DNA from: Roseibium album
Lineage (GTDB): Bacteria > Pseudomonadota > Alphaproteobacteria > Rhizobiales > Stappiaceae
Assembly (NCBI GenBank): GCA_001404055.1
Contig: CXTY01000004.1
Coordinates: forward strand, 1-64,000
DNA: 64,000 nt
Reading direction: 5' to 3'
Made by a program: the position numbers and the translations under genes. The notes under the pieces were generated by a model. The model was not told the origin of the DNA. It searched no databases and saw only the letters and a program-made list of their open reading frames with translations. How positions within the stretch are numbered: position 1 is the first letter of the stretch; each line of letters begins with the position of its first letter. Shown piece after piece: positions 21,817-31,836 of the stretch.

Positions 21817-22451
21817 TAGAGCTCTTTGGTGCTGATTATTCGGTTTATGTCCGTTCTGCGCGGCTGGCCATGGAGGAAAAGGGCCTGGCCTACACGCTCA
21901 CACCAGTGGACGTATTCGCACCTGGAGACCTGCCGGAGAGTCATCTGAAGCGCCAGCCTTTTGGGAAAATACCGGCCCTCAGACACGACGACTTTTCGCT
22001 ATATGAAACAATCGCCATTCTGCGTTATGTCGATGAAGCCTTTGACGGCCCTGCCCTGCAGCCGCCTGATCCGCAAGACCGTGCCCGCATGACTCAAATC
22101 CTGTCGATCCTGGACAGCTACGCATACCGTACCCTGGTCTGGGATATCTATGTCGAACGGGTCTATAAAACACACGATGGAAGCCCTGCAGACGAGGTCA
22201 AAATCGCCTCCGCATTGGGGCTTGCCCGCAAGATTATCTCTTCGCTGGAGAACCTGGCGAACCAGGAACCGTTTCTGCTTGGAAGCCAACTGACGCTCGC
22301 AGACTGCCATGCGGCTCCGATATTGAACCTCTTTCAAAAAGCCGAAGAAGGCGAAACACTTCTCAAAACAGCACCAAAGCTTTCCAGGTGGCTTGAGATA
22401 ATCCGTTCACGTCCGAGCTTTTTGGCAACCGAACCCTCGCAGACGAGCTAA
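21813..22451 (+). CDS. glutathione S-transferase family protein
   Basis: A 212-residue protein with an N-terminal thioredoxin-fold domain (about 1-80: IELFGADYSVYVRSARLAMEEKGL, then KIPALRHDDFSLYETIAILRY with the GSH-binding Glu-Thr pair) and an all-helical C-terminal domain. The third gene of a coupled operon with fetAB, so it may belong to an oxidative-stress or metal response, though this is inference from position. The catalytic Tyr/Ser is not certain: a Ser-Val-Tyr follows the first strand. Its stop overlaps the convergent racemase gene by 4 bp. Confidence 0.85.
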   Translation: MIELFGADYSVYVRSARLAMEEKGLAYTLTPVDVFAPGDLPESHLKRQPFGKIPALRHDDFSLYETIAILRYVDEAFDGPALQPPDPQDRARMTQILSILDSYAYRTLVWDIYVERVYKTHDGSPADEVKIASALGLARKIISSLENLANQEPFLLGSQLTLADCHAAPILNLFQKAEEGETLLKTAPKLSRWLEIIRSRPSFLATEPSQTS

Positions 22452-23143
22452 CCACCAAGCGCAAAATCAAGTGCAGCTTCGGCGTGGAGCGCTGTCGTGT
22501 CGAAGGCAGGGACGTTGAAATCTCGCGCTGACACCAGAAGGCCTATTTCCGTGCAGCCGAAGATGACCCCGTCCGCCCCTTTTGCGATCTCTTTTTGAAC
22601 CACATCCAGATAGGTCTGCTTGGAATCCGCCCAGATTTCTCCCTTGCAAAGCTCTTCGTAAATGATCCGATGAATTTCTGTGCGATCGTCTTGATCCGGT
22701 ACGGACACCTTGATCCCGTGACGCTCCTTCAAATGTCCTTTGTAAAAGTCCTGCTCCATCGTGTAACCGGTTGCGAGCAGCAATGGGGCCTTACTGCCAA
22801 CTACCTTGATGGCAGGTGCCGTAGCATCGGCGATATGAATAAGCGGCATGTCAATTGCAGCCTGCACCTCAGGCGCCATCTTGTGCATGGTGTTGGTGCA
22901 AATTACCAGACACTCCGCACCACCCCGCTCCAAATTTTGCGCCGCGCCGACCATCATACCGGTTGCCTTGTCCCAGTCACCGGATGCTTGTGCCTTTTCA
23001 ATATCGGCAAAGTCGAAGGACCAGACGAGACACTTGGCAGAGTGAAGTCCGCCCAACCGTTCACGAGCCATGCGGTTGAGCAGCTGGTAATAGGTCGTTG
23101 TGCTTTCCCAGCTCATTCCGCCGAGCAATCCGATTGTTTTCAT
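22448..23143 (-). CDS. aspartate/glutamate racemase family protein
   Basis: A 231-residue member of the Asp/Glu racemase superfamily (RacD/YgeA-like). It begins MKTIGLLGGMSWESTTTYY and carries the two catalytic cysteines Cys82 (ICTNTMHK) and Cys197 (FGCTEIGLL). YgeA-type enzymes racemise several amino acids rather than glutamate only. The gene is on the minus strand, convergent with the GST gene. It might supply D-amino acids for the cell wall or for signalling, but no partner gene indicates the substrate. Confidence 0.87.
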   Translation of the reverse strand: MKTIGLLGGMSWESTTTYYQLLNRMARERLGGLHSAKCLVWSFDFADIEKAQASGDWDKATGMMVGAAQNLERGGAECLVICTNTMHKMAPEVQAAIDMPLIHIADATAPAIKVVGSKAPLLLATGYTMEQDFYKGHLKERHGIKVSVPDQDDRTEIHRIIYEELCKGEIWADSKQTYLDVVQKEIAKGADGVIFGCTEIGLLVSARDFNVPAFDTTALHAEAALDFALGG

Positions 23144-23200
23144 GCTAGCATTTCACCGATTTTAGCTGTCTTGAATAGTGTGTCCTTTGAGGAGTTTGCC

Positions 23201-23674
23201 GTGATTGAATCATTTTCTCAAGAAAGACCCTTTTATTTTTTTCTTCATAGACTTCTGATCACTTCTTTATGCGTCACTTCACTATTTTTTCTGACCCAAG
23301 GCGCATCAGCGCAATCTGTCTATGAACCTGCACGAGGCACCGCAGAACGCAAGAACATCCTCAACGCTGTACGTCCGATGATGGAAGCAAGGGTGGGGCC
23401 ACCGGTGGAATTCGTCGTTGACTGGATGCGCGCCGGCAATGGCTGGTCTTTTGTACAGCTGAGTCCGCAGCGGCCAGGCGGTAGTCAGATTGACTTGAGC
23501 CGCACCACTTTTGCCATGAACGCCGAATACATGGATGGGCTGACCACATTCGCTCTGTTGCGTTATCAGTTCAATCGCTGGAACCTGATCGACTTTGTCG
23601 TCGGTCCAACAGATGTATTTTGGCAAGGTGACCCGCTCTACGGGCAGTTACCGCGCGGCCTGGTTCCTTATTGA
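23201..23674 (+). CDS. exported protein of unknown function
   Basis: A 157-residue protein starting at GTG 23201, chosen because GAGGAG sits 7 bp upstream; the frame extends far upstream into the opposite racemase gene, but that part is not coding. A signal peptide covers about residues 1-37, with a long positively charged n-region, a hydrophobic core and cleavage after ASA. The mature part begins SVYEPARGTAERKNILNAVRP and ends with VGPTDVFWQGDPLYGQLPRGL. This looks like a conserved small periplasmic domain, but no known family was recognised. The last 7 bp overlap the convergent channel gene. Confidence 0.75.
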   Translation: MIESFSQERPFYFFLHRLLITSLCVTSLFFLTQGASAQSVYEPARGTAERKNILNAVRPMMEARVGPPVEFVVDWMRAGNGWSFVQLSPQRPGGSQIDLSRTTFAMNAEYMDGLTTFALLRYQFNRWNLIDFVVGPTDVFWQGDPLYGQLPRGLVPY

Positions 23675-24984
23675 GCCGGATCCTTTTCGGTCTCAGTTTC
23701 GGAACCCGTTTCAGGACCAGCTTCCGTTTCATCTTCGTTGAAGAGTTCCGGTTCTTCCCGCACGTTGCTGGCAGACACGAATACACCTGCCTGCTTCAAT
23801 TCCTCTTCTGCGAGCTCGCCGAGGACTTTCTTGCCTGCCATGACGCGCTCACGGGCTTCTTCCATGACCTTCTTGGCAAGCGCTGCGTCCCGGGCCATCA
23901 GTTGCTGCAGGGCATCTGCTTCCAGAACCAGAAGCTGACAGTCGCTGTTTGCCGAAACATTGGCCGTGCGCCGTGTCTGGTTGATAAGTGCCAATTCCCC
24001 AAAAAAATTACCCTCGCCGAGATAGACCGTGTCGTGGGGCAATTTGATTTCAACCTCGCCTTCAGAGATGAAATACATCTTGTCGGCAACATCACCTTTT
24101 TCAGCAATCAGCGCGCCTCTGCTGACAGATTGCGCCTGGAGAAGCTTGGAGACTTCGGCAATTTCGGTGGCTTTGAGATCCTCAAACAGGGGTACCCGCG
24201 CAACCATTGACCAGGTAACCACGAAGTCCCGGCTATGGATCTCACGCGCAAATGCAGATGCGATGATCCCGACCGGTAATGCAATCAAGCCGTAGCCCAT
24301 CAGCATGACAACTGCGGCGACCATCTTGCCCAGGTTGCTTACTGGCACAACGTCACCATAGCCGACCGTCGTGACCGTCGTGATCGCCCAATAGATGCCA
24401 TGCAGGATGCTTCTGAACTTCTCAGGCTGCTCGTTATGCTCGACCAGATACATCAACGTCGCCGCGAGCAGGATCACCCCAAAAATGATCATGCTGGAGC
24501 CAAGAAGCGCTTTCCTCTCCGTCGCAACAGCTGAAAAAAGCGAGCGTAAAGCTGGCGAGTACCTGGCCAGTTTGAGGAACCTTGCCAGCCGAAGAATAAC
24601 GACGATCGTCACCGCCTGATTGGGTAAAAACAATACAAAAAGCAACGGCAGAGCACCGATCAGATCGACGATTGCATCGGGGTGAAGCGCATACCGCAAG
24701 CGGGATTTGACGGGTCCATATCTGCGTAAAGGGGGATGCAAATCCGCCACATAAAGCCGCATGATGTATTCGATGAGAAAAATAAAACCGCAACCGAGCT
24801 GCACAAAACGCAAGTGGGTCCCGAACGTCTGTCGTATCGAGGGAACCGTCTCAATCACTGCCAGAAAAATATTGCCAAGGATGAGAAACACCAGGAAATG
24901 ACGGAGAAAGCGCGCAGCGTCCTTTCGTCCGCCCGTATCTTCAAGCACTTCGTAAAGAGCTCGTTTGATCTCCTGTCTGTGCAC
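23668..24984 (-). CDS. voltage-gated-type K+ channel with cyclic-nucleotide-binding domain
   Basis: A 438-residue six-transmembrane channel resembling the MlotiK1 group. Segments S1-S4 lie at about 30-145, with an Arg/Lys ladder in S4 (R132, R135, K138, R141). The pore has the K+ selectivity filter TVGYGD at 206-211. A cyclic-nucleotide-binding domain follows (about 265-380), with a phosphate-binding cassette FFGELALINQTRRTANV that retains the Arg. The last 35 residues are acidic and likely disordered. It would open a K+ path on cAMP or cGMP binding; the class III cyclase at 6898-8070 is a possible source of ligand. Confidence 0.93.
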   Translation of the reverse strand: MHRQEIKRALYEVLEDTGGRKDAARFLRHFLVFLILGNIFLAVIETVPSIRQTFGTHLRFVQLGCGFIFLIEYIMRLYVADLHPPLRRYGPVKSRLRYALHPDAIVDLIGALPLLFVLFLPNQAVTIVVILRLARFLKLARYSPALRSLFSAVATERKALLGSSMIIFGVILLAATLMYLVEHNEQPEKFRSILHGIYWAITTVTTVGYGDVVPVSNLGKMVAAVVMLMGYGLIALPVGIIASAFAREIHSRDFVVTWSMVARVPLFEDLKATEIAEVSKLLQAQSVSRGALIAEKGDVADKMYFISEGEVEIKLPHDTVYLGEGNFFGELALINQTRRTANVSANSDCQLLVLEADALQQLMARDAALAKKVMEEARERVMAGKKVLGELAEEELKQAGVFVSASNVREEPELFNEDETEAGPETGSETETEKDPAQ

Positions 24985-25176
24985 CCTGCACCCCGATTCT
25001 CAAATGGCATATCTGCGTCATGAATAGCCGAAGAAACGCCAGGCACAAAGTCTCCGCCATGTTTGACTTCACAAACACCGCGCGAAGCCGTGAGCCGACG
25101 TTGCCAGATCGTGATTGGGCAAAAACGTCGCAGTCCTCATTTCAAATAGTGTCAGCAACAAAACTTGGAGAAAAAC

Positions 25177-25302
25177 ATGACGTTCGAAACAAACAAGGTC
25201 CGCGCTGCTGAAACCACACCACACCACGTTGTTCTGAAAATGCTGGTAACCTCGACATTCCTCACAGCGGTAGCCATGGCAATCATTGCCGCAATGCACT
25301 GA
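25177..25302 (+). CDS. 41-residue small membrane protein
   Basis: A short frame with a good ribosome site (CTTGGAG, 7 bp spacing). It codes for a charged, His-containing N-terminus and one hydrophobic segment at about residues 20-38 (VLKMLVTSTFLTAVAMAII), ending at His41. A plus-strand terminator follows at 25331-25354, so the unit looks like a self-contained transcript. No family was recognised. Such small single-pass proteins often modify a membrane complex, but nothing here shows a partner. Confidence 0.6.
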   Translation: MTFETNKVRAAETTPHHVVLKMLVTSTFLTAVAMAIIAAMH

Positions 25303-25330
25303 AACACATAGATAAATTGATATGAAAATG

Positions 25331-25354
25331 GCGTGCCTGATCGGCGCGCTTTTT
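25331..25354 (+). terminator. terminator after the small membrane protein
   Basis: Stem GCGTGCC (25331-25337) pairs with GGCGCGC (25343-25349) with one U-G, followed by five T. Confidence 0.8.
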
Positions 25355-25459
25355 CATTTCGACCCTGCAGACCACAAACGCCAATTGAGGTGCAAATGAT
25401 ACAAGAAGAGCGGCACCTTTTGGCCCCGCCCCAATCTCAGTATTGAACCGTTAGTTGCT

Positions 25460-28117
25460 TTAGAGACTCGCCAAATACGCCTCAATCGCAGCAATGGCGC
25501 TGTCGGCCTTTGAACCATCCGGGCCGCCGGCTTGAGCCATATCAGGACGGCCGCCGCCACCTCGCCCACCAAGGGCTTCCGAACCGATCCGCACAAGATC
25601 GACTGCGCTGACCTTTTCTGTCAGGTCCTTGGTGACAGCAGTTACGATTGCTGCCTTGCCGTCATCTGCCACGTTGATCAGAACGACAACTCCGGATCCC
25701 AGCTGCGTTTTGGCTTCATCAGCCATGCCTTTGAGATCCTTGGGATTGATGCCTTCTACCGTGCGAGCCATCAGCTTGAAAGAACCGGCATCTTTTACAG
25801 GCGTACTGCCCTCGCCGCCACCGCCCATGGCCAGCTTCTTCTTGGCATCCACCAGCTCCTTTTCAAGACGCTTTCGGTCCTCGACAAGTTGCGCAACACG
25901 GGCTGGAACATCATCAGCGCCAATTTTCAAAAGGCCGGCAACTGCACGCATCCGCTTGTCCTGCGCATCAAGATGTATACGCGCTTCTGCGCCGGTCAGG
26001 GCTTCGATACGGCGCACCCCGGCCGCAACTGCTCCTTCAGAGACAAGCGTCACCAACCCGATATCACCTGTGCGTTTCACATGTGTTCCGCCGCAAAGTT
26101 CGAGCGAATAGGGCTTGCCCGCGCCGGGTCCATGCAAAGCCGTACCCATGGAGACAACACGCACTTCTTCGCCGTATTTTTCACCAAACAGCGCCATGGC
26201 TCCCGCTTCAATGGCATCGTCGACAGCCATCAACCTTGTCTCGACAGGCGCGTTTTGCAGAATGATCTCGTTGGCAAACGTCTCGACCGTTGCCAGCTCG
26301 TCGTCGCTCATTGGCTTCTGATGAGAAAAATCGAAGCGCAGGCGATCCGGTGAAACCAAAGAGCCTTTCTGAGCCACATGTGTGCCGAGCACCTCGCGAA
26401 GCGCTTCGTGCACCAGGTGCGTAGCGGAATGGTTCGAGCGAACAGCACTGCGCCGGGTGTGATCCACCTTCAGCTCAAGCGCCAGACCAGAAATTAGCTC
26501 TCCCTCATCCACGCTCACGGCATGTACAAAAAGTCCGTCAGCCTTTTTCTGCGTATTGGTCACCCGAACCTTCACGCCTGGAGCCAGCAATTCTCCGGTG
26601 TCACCAACCTGACCACCGCTTTCGCCATAAAATGGCGTCTGATTCAAGATCACATATCCGCTTTCACCGGCAGATAAATTTTCAATTTCCTTGTCGTCAT
26701 TGGCAAGCGCCACAACAACGCCTTCTGCAACTTCCGTTTCATAGCCGAGGAAGTCCGTAGCGCCGTGCTTTTCTTTCAACGCAAACCAAATGGTTTCTGT
26801 CGCCGCTCCTCCTGATCCCGACCAGGCGGCACGTGCCTCAGCCTTCTGGCGCTCCATCGCGGTATCGAAACCGTCCGTGTCGACGGAAATATCGCGCGCA
26901 CGCAGGGCATCCTGGGTCAGATCCAGCGGGAAACCGAATGTGTCGTACAATTTGAAAGCAGTTTCGCCATCGAGCTGGCCACCTGCGGTAAGGTCTGAAC
27001 TTGCGGTATCCAACAGTCCAAGACCGCGTTCCAAAGTTTTGCGGAATCGCGTTTCTTCAAGTTTCAAAGTCTCGGTGATCAGACCCTCAGCGCGAACCAG
27101 CTCCGGATAGGCACGGCCCATTTCGCGAACCAATGCGGGTACCAGCTTGTGCATCATGGGATCGCGGGCCCCGAGCAACTGTGCATGGCGCATGCCTCGC
27201 CTCATGATGCGGCGCAAGACATACCCACGTCCTTCATTTGACGGCAGAACACCATCAGCGATCAGAAAACTGGTGGACCGCAGGTGGTCAGCAATCACCC
27301 GATGGCTACCGATTGCATCACCTTCAGCTTCGGCGCCAATCGCATTCTCAGAGGCTGAAATCAACGCTCGGAACAAATCGATGTCGTAGTTGTTGTGGAC
27401 GCCCTGCATCACTGCTGCGACGCGTTCAATGCCCATACCGGTATCGATAGACGGGCGAGGCAAGTCATGGCGTGCGTCAAGCGTCTGTTCATACTGCATG
27501 AAAACGAGATTCCAGATCTCGATAAACCGGTCACCGTGTTCTTCAGGCGTGCCCGGAGGTCCACCCCAGATATGGTCGCCGTGATCGTAGAAGATTTCGG
27601 AACACGGGCCACACGGGCCGGTATCACCCATGGTCCAGAAGTTATCTGAAGTCGGAATGCGAATAATCTTGTCTTCGCTCAGGCCCGCTATTTTCTTCCA
27701 AAGGTCAAACGCCTGATCGTCTTCGGAAAAGACGGTTACGATCAACTTGTCCTTGGGCAGTCCGTATTCCTTGGTGATCAGGTTCCACGCAAGCTCAATG
27801 GCTCGGTCCTTAAAATAGTCGCCGAATGAAAAGTTGCCCAGCATCTCAAAGAACGTGTGGTGGCGTGCCGTATACCCAACGTTGTCCAGATCATTGTGTT
27901 TCCCCCCGGCGCGAACACACTTCTGAGAGGTTACCGCCGTGGAATAATCACGCGTTTCCAGTCCCGTGAACACGTTCTTGAACTGGTTCATTCCCGCGTT
28001 CGCAAACATCAGGGTCGGATCGTTGCGAGGAACCAGCGAACCAGACTCAACGACCTCGTGGTCGTTCTTCTTGAAATAGTCCAGAAATTCGGAGCGGATT
28101 TCGTTTACGCCGGTCAT
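25460..28117 (-). CDS. alaS: alanine-tRNA ligase
   Basis: Alanyl-tRNA synthetase, 885 residues, the full usual length. The aminoacylation domain opens [15 protein letters not shown] and contains the class II motif 1-3 region with a [10 protein letters not shown] stretch and the conserved [11 protein letters not shown]. The editing domain has the HSATHLVH zinc site and a CGGTHV motif, and the C-terminal domain ends with the Gly-rich [16 protein letters not shown] typical of AlaS. It is downstream of recA on the same strand, but recA has its own terminator, and a 340-bp gap with open promoter space separates the starts. Nothing unusual in sequence. Confidence 0.98.
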   Translation of the reverse strand: MTGVNEIRSEFLDYFKKNDHEVVESGSLVPRNDPTLMFANAGMNQFKNVFTGLETRDYSTAVTSQKCVRAGGKHNDLDNVGYTARHHTFFEMLGNFSFGDYFKDRAIELAWNLITKEYGLPKDKLIVTVFSEDDQAFDLWKKIAGLSEDKIIRIPTSDNFWTMGDTGPCGPCSEIFYDHGDHIWGGPPGTPEEHGDRFIEIWNLVFMQYEQTLDARHDLPRPSIDTGMGIERVAAVMQGVHNNYDIDLFRALISASENAIGAEAEGDAIGSHRVIADHLRSTSFLIADGVLPSNEGRGYVLRRIMRRGMRHAQLLGARDPMMHKLVPALVREMGRAYPELVRAEGLITETLKLEETRFRKTLERGLGLLDTASSDLTAGGQLDGETAFKLYDTFGFPLDLTQDALRARDISVDTDGFDTAMERQKAEARAAWSGSGGAATETIWFALKEKHGATDFLGYETEVAEGVVVALANDDKEIENLSAGESGYVILNQTPFYGESGGQVGDTGELLAPGVKVRVTNTQKKADGLFVHAVSVDEGELISGLALELKVDHTRRSAVRSNHSATHLVHEALREVLGTHVAQKGSLVSPDRLRFDFSHQKPMSDDELATVETFANEIILQNAPVETRLMAVDDAIEAGAMALFGEKYGEEVRVVSMGTALHGPGAGKPYSLELCGGTHVKRTGDIGLVTLVSEGAVAAGVRRIEALTGAEARIHLDAQDKRMRAVAGLLKIGADDVPARVAQLVEDRKRLEKELVDAKKKLAMGGGGEGSTPVKDAGSFKLMARTVEGINPKDLKGMADEAKTQLGSGVVVLINVADDGKAAIVTAVTKDLTEKVSAVDLVRIGSEALGGRGGGGRPDMAQAGGPDGSKADSAIAAIEAYLASL

Positions 28118-28322
28118 TCAGGTCTCACATCGGTCCGTGCCCGGGGGATCGGGCCTGTTGAAAATCGTACTGGAAATGGACCCTCACCGGATCCCTGTCG
28201 GAAAAGCCTTTTAACTTTGACCTTAAACCCTGTCCAGCGGTTGAAGACCAAAGCTTCAAGTGAATTGACGAGTAGTTTTAAGAAACGCAATTCGAATGTT
28301 CGACTTTATTGCCAAAAACACC
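28118..28322. other. alaS upstream region
   Basis: About 200 bp between the recA terminator and alaS. It should carry the alaS promoter. No gene or known leader was recognised. Confidence 0.4.
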
Positions 28323-28357
28323 AAAAGGCCCTCCCCTGTTAGAAGCAGGAGAAGGCC
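28323..28357 (-). terminator. recA terminator
   Basis: In minus-strand RNA, 12 bases (28346-28357) pair completely with 28327-28338, counting G-U pairs, around a 7-base loop; four T follow. The same stem has several mismatches in plus-strand RNA, which points to recA as its gene. Confidence 0.85.
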
Positions 28358-28412
28358 CTTGGAAGACCGAACAGAGGTTCGTAACTTGAAAGCAATTTCG
28401 GGTTACGAAAGC

Positions 28413-29483
28413 CTAGTCGTTATCATTTTCAGAGGCATCTTCCGGGTGAGTGATGGCTTCTGCGATCAGACCGGCGTCCTGACGGATCGCAAGTTCGATC
28501 TCTTCGGCAATCTCAGGATTGTCTTTCAGGAACTGCTTGGCATTTTCACGACCCTGGCCGAGGCGCTGACTGTTATAGGAAAACCAGGAACCGGACTTCT
28601 CAACAATGTTACCCTTCACACCAAGGTCGATAAGCTCACCGGTCTTTGAAACACCTTCACCGTAGATGATGTCGAATTCGACCTGGCGGAACGGCGGAGC
28701 GAGTTTGTTCTTGACCACTTTCACCCGGGTCTGGTTGCCGATCACTTCGTCTTTGTCCTTGATCGCCCCAATCCGGCGAATGTCGAGACGGACGGAAGCA
28801 TAGAATTTCAGTGCATTGCCACCCGTCGTCGTTTCAGGAGAGCCAAACATCACACCGATCTTCATGCGGATCTGGTTGATGAAGATAACCATGGTCTTTG
28901 ATTTGGAAATCGAGGCGGTGAGTTTTCGCAAGGCCTGGCTCATCAGACGCGCCTGCAATCCCGGGAGACTGTCACCCATCTCACCTTCAAGCTCGGCTTT
29001 TGGCGTCAGAGCAGCAACGGAGTCAATTACCAGAACATCGATCGCACCGGAGCGGACAAGCGTGTCGGCAATTTCAAGAGCCTGTTCACCTGCGTCCGGC
29101 TGTGAAATCAGAAGGTTGTCGATATCGACGCCGAGTTTGCGTGCATAAATTGGATCAAGCGCATGCTCCGCATCGATAAATGCACAGATGCCAGCTTTTT
29201 TCTGAGCTTCAGCAACGGTATGCAGGGCCAATGTAGTCTTGCCCGAAGACTCAGGCCCGTAAATTTCAACGATACGCCCACGCGGAAGACCACCAATCCC
29301 GAGCCCAATATCCAGACCCAGCGATCCGGTTGAGACGGACTGGACCTCAACGACCTGGCCCTGGCCCATCTTCATGATGGAGCCCTTGCCAAAGGCGCGT
29401 TCGATTTGACTGAGCGCTGCGTCCAACGCTTTTGTTTTATCCATCTGGCTGCTTTCTACGAGACGAAGTGTACTTTGTGACAT
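28413..29483 (-). CDS. recA: recombinase RecA
   Basis: RecA, 356 residues, the strand-exchange protein that also triggers LexA self-cleavage in the SOS response. Walker A GPESSGKT is at 76-83, and the core and C-terminal acidic tail (ending DASENDND) are intact. [27 protein letters not shown] is characteristic; the first 13 residues form the longer N-terminus seen in rhizobial RecA. A LexA-type box lies 52 bp before the start and a terminator after the stop, so it is a single SOS-controlled gene. Confidence 0.98.
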   Translation of the reverse strand: MSQSTLRLVESSQMDKTKALDAALSQIERAFGKGSIMKMGQGQVVEVQSVSTGSLGLDIGLGIGGLPRGRIVEIYGPESSGKTTLALHTVAEAQKKAGICAFIDAEHALDPIYARKLGVDIDNLLISQPDAGEQALEIADTLVRSGAIDVLVIDSVAALTPKAELEGEMGDSLPGLQARLMSQALRKLTASISKSKTMVIFINQIRMKIGVMFGSPETTTGGNALKFYASVRLDIRRIGAIKDKDEVIGNQTRVKVVKNKLAPPFRQVEFDIIYGEGVSKTGELIDLGVKGNIVEKSGSWFSYNSQRLGQGRENAKQFLKDNPEIAEEIELAIRQDAGLIAEAITHPEDASENDND

Positions 29484-29534
29484 GGCTTACGCTCCTTATT
29501 CCACGATGGACGCGTTGTTTCAATGCGAGCTTTT

Positions 29535-29549
29535 GTACACTGTTTGTTC
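29535..29549. promoter_or_regulatory. LexA-type SOS box (GTAC-N7-GTTC)
   Basis: GTAC, seven bases, GTTC. The alphaproteobacterial LexA site is GTTC-N7-GTTC (or GAAC-N7-GAAC on the other strand), so one base differs from consensus. Its place 52 bp before the recA start fits a promoter-overlapping operator. Confidence 0.65.
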
Positions 29550-29803
29550 TTAAAATTCAAGACAGTGAAACCGATTGGTATTAAAATAGAAATACTCATT
29601 TGTTCACAGTATGTTCCGTCAAATAGGTACTACAACTTACCTAGCGTCAGCAAAATGAGAACATCTCGTGATTCTGGCATCCGGTAGAATCAACATTCAT
29701 TCAACCGCGGGAGTTGCCGACCTGAAGGTGATCTGTTAGCTCGCTATTTCGATCGCAATAAACAACCGTTCATCAATCCGAGCTGCAGGGATTACCAAAG
29801 GCC
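29550..29803. other. recA-psuK intergenic region
   Basis: About 250 bp of mixed sequence between divergent promoters. Nothing was recognised beyond the AT-rich stretch at 29575-29620. The psuK palindrome motif is not found here. Confidence 0.35.
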
Positions 29804-30739
29804 GTGACAACGTCTCCCCCCATCCATGTGGTCTCGATTGGAGCGATCCATCACGACACGCTTGCACATGCGACAATACCCATTCATCCAGAGACCTCGA
29901 CGCCCGCAAAACTCAATTCCAGACCCGGAGGCGTTGCCACAAACATTGCGCGGGCATTGACGCGATTGAATGTCCCTACACATCTCATAGGTACGGTCGG
30001 AACGGACGCTGCAGCTGATGCCTTGCGCGAACAGTTGCTGCAGGAGGGCGTTAAGCTCAGCCTAGTTCCCAGGAAGGGCTTTGCAACGGGTCAGTACATT
30101 GCTTTGCACGACCCTGATGGCGGGTTGACTGCTGCTTGTGTAGACGATCGTGTCCTCTCTGAAGCTCCGACCAATCTCTTTGATGACGTGCTGAAAAACC
30201 TGCTTGCAGGCTTACCTCAGGACGGGATCTTGTTTCTTGATGCAAATTTGCCGGAAGCAATGTTGCTCAGGCTGACAGAAAAAATATCCGGTACAACGTC
30301 AGGCGGACGCCTGATCGCAAACGCTGTTTCCGATGCAAAAGCACTTCGGTTGTCTCCGGTCCTTTCCCTGCTGGATTGTCTCCTTCTGAACCGCGGTGAA
30401 GCTGCCGCTATCACAGGTTCGTCTATCGAAACACCAACTGATGATCTCACGATGGGTTTGGCGAACAGGGGCCTTCACAGATTTGTTCTGACAGACGGCG
30501 CATCAGATGTTCTGCTGTATGAAGAAGGGGAAGTTTTTAAATTCGCTCCCCCAGTTGCAGACATTGTCGACGTGACGGGTGCTGGCGATGCGCTGACGGC
30601 AGGCACAATTGCTGCACTGGCGAGGGGATATTCCTATAAGGAAGCTGTGCCCTATGGATTGTCTGCAGCTGCACTGATTTTGCGCAGCACCGGTGCCTTG
30701 TCGAAAGACCTGAGTTGGGAGGCGCTTCAGGTACCTTGA
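29804..30739 (+). CDS. psuK: PfkB-family sugar kinase, probable pseudouridine kinase
   Basis: A 311-residue ribokinase-like protein. The PfkB signatures are present: NSRPGGVATNIARAL near the N-terminus and DVTGAGDALTAG near residue 255, carrying the catalytic Asp. The neighbour is psuG, so it most likely phosphorylates pseudouridine to pseudouridine 5'-phosphate. The start is GTG 29804, with no ATG nearby. A sugar kinase for another nucleoside is the main alternative. The palindrome at 30736 overlaps its stop codon. Confidence 0.82.
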   Translation: MTTSPPIHVVSIGAIHHDTLAHATIPIHPETSTPAKLNSRPGGVATNIARALTRLNVPTHLIGTVGTDAAADALREQLLQEGVKLSLVPRKGFATGQYIALHDPDGGLTAACVDDRVLSEAPTNLFDDVLKNLLAGLPQDGILFLDANLPEAMLLRLTEKISGTTSGGRLIANAVSDAKALRLSPVLSLLDCLLLNRGEAAAITGSSIETPTDDLTMGLANRGLHRFVLTDGASDVLLYEEGEVFKFAPPVADIVDVTGAGDALTAGTIAALARGYSYKEAVPYGLSAAALILRSTGALSKDLSWEALQVP

Positions 30740-30751
30740 CCATATGGTCAA
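30736..30751. promoter_or_regulatory. perfect palindrome TTGACCATATGGTCAA
   Basis: A 16-bp perfect inverted repeat overlapping the psuK stop and lying 100 bp before psuG. It is followed by AT-rich DNA, so it could be a regulator operator for an internal psuG promoter. It does not look like a terminator (no T run and no loop). Confidence 0.45.
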
Positions 30752-30851
30752 TTTTCCATATTGGCGCTTTGCAGCCAAAAGCTTATAAGACCGCAAAACC
30801 ACATCCGAGCCCTTTGAAATACCGGACCGTTCTTTCGAAAGACCTGACCCA

Positions 30852-31784
30852 GTGACCAGTTCCACCAAACTCGAAAACATCAAAGATCTGATTGAATACA
30901 GCGACGAGGTCAGAGCCGCGCTTGCCGACAACAAGCCCTTGGTGGCGCTTGAATCGACAATTATCACGCATGGCATGCCATTTCCGCGAAACGTTGAAAC
31001 GGCCCGGCAGGTTGAAGCAGACATTCGCGAAGAAGGCGCTGTTCCGGCAACGATTGCCCTGATGGACGGCAAGATCATGGTTGGCCTTGAAGATGACGAC
31101 CTTGATCGTCTTGCACAGGCAACCGATGTAATGAAGTGCTCGCGCGCCGATCTCACATTTGCCCTGTCTACTGGCCAATTTGGCGCAACCACGGTTGCAG
31201 CAACCATGATGGCAGCTCATGCAGCGGGACTGAAAGTGTTTGCGACCGGTGGCATCGGCGGCGTGCACAAGGGTGCGGAAGAGAGTTTTGACGTTTCCGC
31301 AGATCTGGATGAACTCGCCCGAACGCCGGTCTGTGTAGTCTCAGCCGGAGCCAAAGCGCTTCTCGATATACCCAAGACGCTGGAAGTCCTGGAAACCAAA
31401 GGCGTACCAGTTATCGCCTATGGCACTGAAGAACTTCCCGCCTTCTGGTCCAGGCAGAGCGGTATCAAAGCGCCCTATTCGCTCAACTCTCCGTCTGAGA
31501 TCGGCGCTCTTTTGGAAATTCGCGAACGATTTGAAGATCATGGTGGTGTTCTGATTGCAAACCCGGTTCCGCAAGCCAATGAGATTCCCAGATCAGAAAT
31601 GACCGGATACATCGATGCTGCGATCCGGAAAGCTGAAATGGAAAACGTCAAAGGCAAGGACGTCACACCGTTCGTACTGGGAACAATCCTAGATCTGACC
31701 CACGGCCGCAGCCTTGAAACGAACATCGCGCTTGTGCGCAACAATGCGCGTCTCGCTGCGCGGATTGCTGCGGAACTGATCTGA
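30852..31784 (+). CDS. psuG: pseudouridine-5'-phosphate glycosidase
   Basis: A 310-residue PsuG. It breaks the C-C glycosidic bond of pseudouridine 5'-phosphate into uracil and ribose 5-phosphate. The N-terminal VALESTIITHGMPFPRNVETA block is diagnostic and includes Glu34 of the active site; ATGGIGGVHKGAE and SAGAKALLDI with conserved Lys follow. The start is GTG 30852. Together with psuK it makes a complete pseudouridine salvage pair; no transporter for the nucleoside is adjacent. A terminator follows. Confidence 0.95.
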   Translation: MTSSTKLENIKDLIEYSDEVRAALADNKPLVALESTIITHGMPFPRNVETARQVEADIREEGAVPATIALMDGKIMVGLEDDDLDRLAQATDVMKCSRADLTFALSTGQFGATTVAATMMAAHAAGLKVFATGGIGGVHKGAEESFDVSADLDELARTPVCVVSAGAKALLDIPKTLEVLETKGVPVIAYGTEELPAFWSRQSGIKAPYSLNSPSEIGALLEIRERFEDHGGVLIANPVPQANEIPRSEMTGYIDAAIRKAEMENVKGKDVTPFVLGTILDLTHGRSLETNIALVRNNARLAARIAAELI

Positions 31785-31809
31785 CATTTGCGCAAGAGAT
31801 TATTGAGAG

Positions 31810-31836
31810 GGCCGGTGCGTATGCGTCGGCCTTTTT
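31810..31836 (+). terminator. psuG terminator
   Basis: Short GC stem GGCCG (31810-31814) / CGGCC (31827-31831), with extra pairing inside the loop possible, followed by TTTTT. Confidence 0.7.

Noticed and set aside
22595..23200. Upstream extension of the exported-protein frame through the racemase gene
   Set aside because: The region is the real racemase on the other strand; a GTG with a strong ribosome site at 23201 explains the gene.
29804..31784. Considered a ribose or fructose kinase operon
   Set aside because: The second gene is a clear PsuG, so a pseudouridine kinase is the simpler reading of the PfkB protein.
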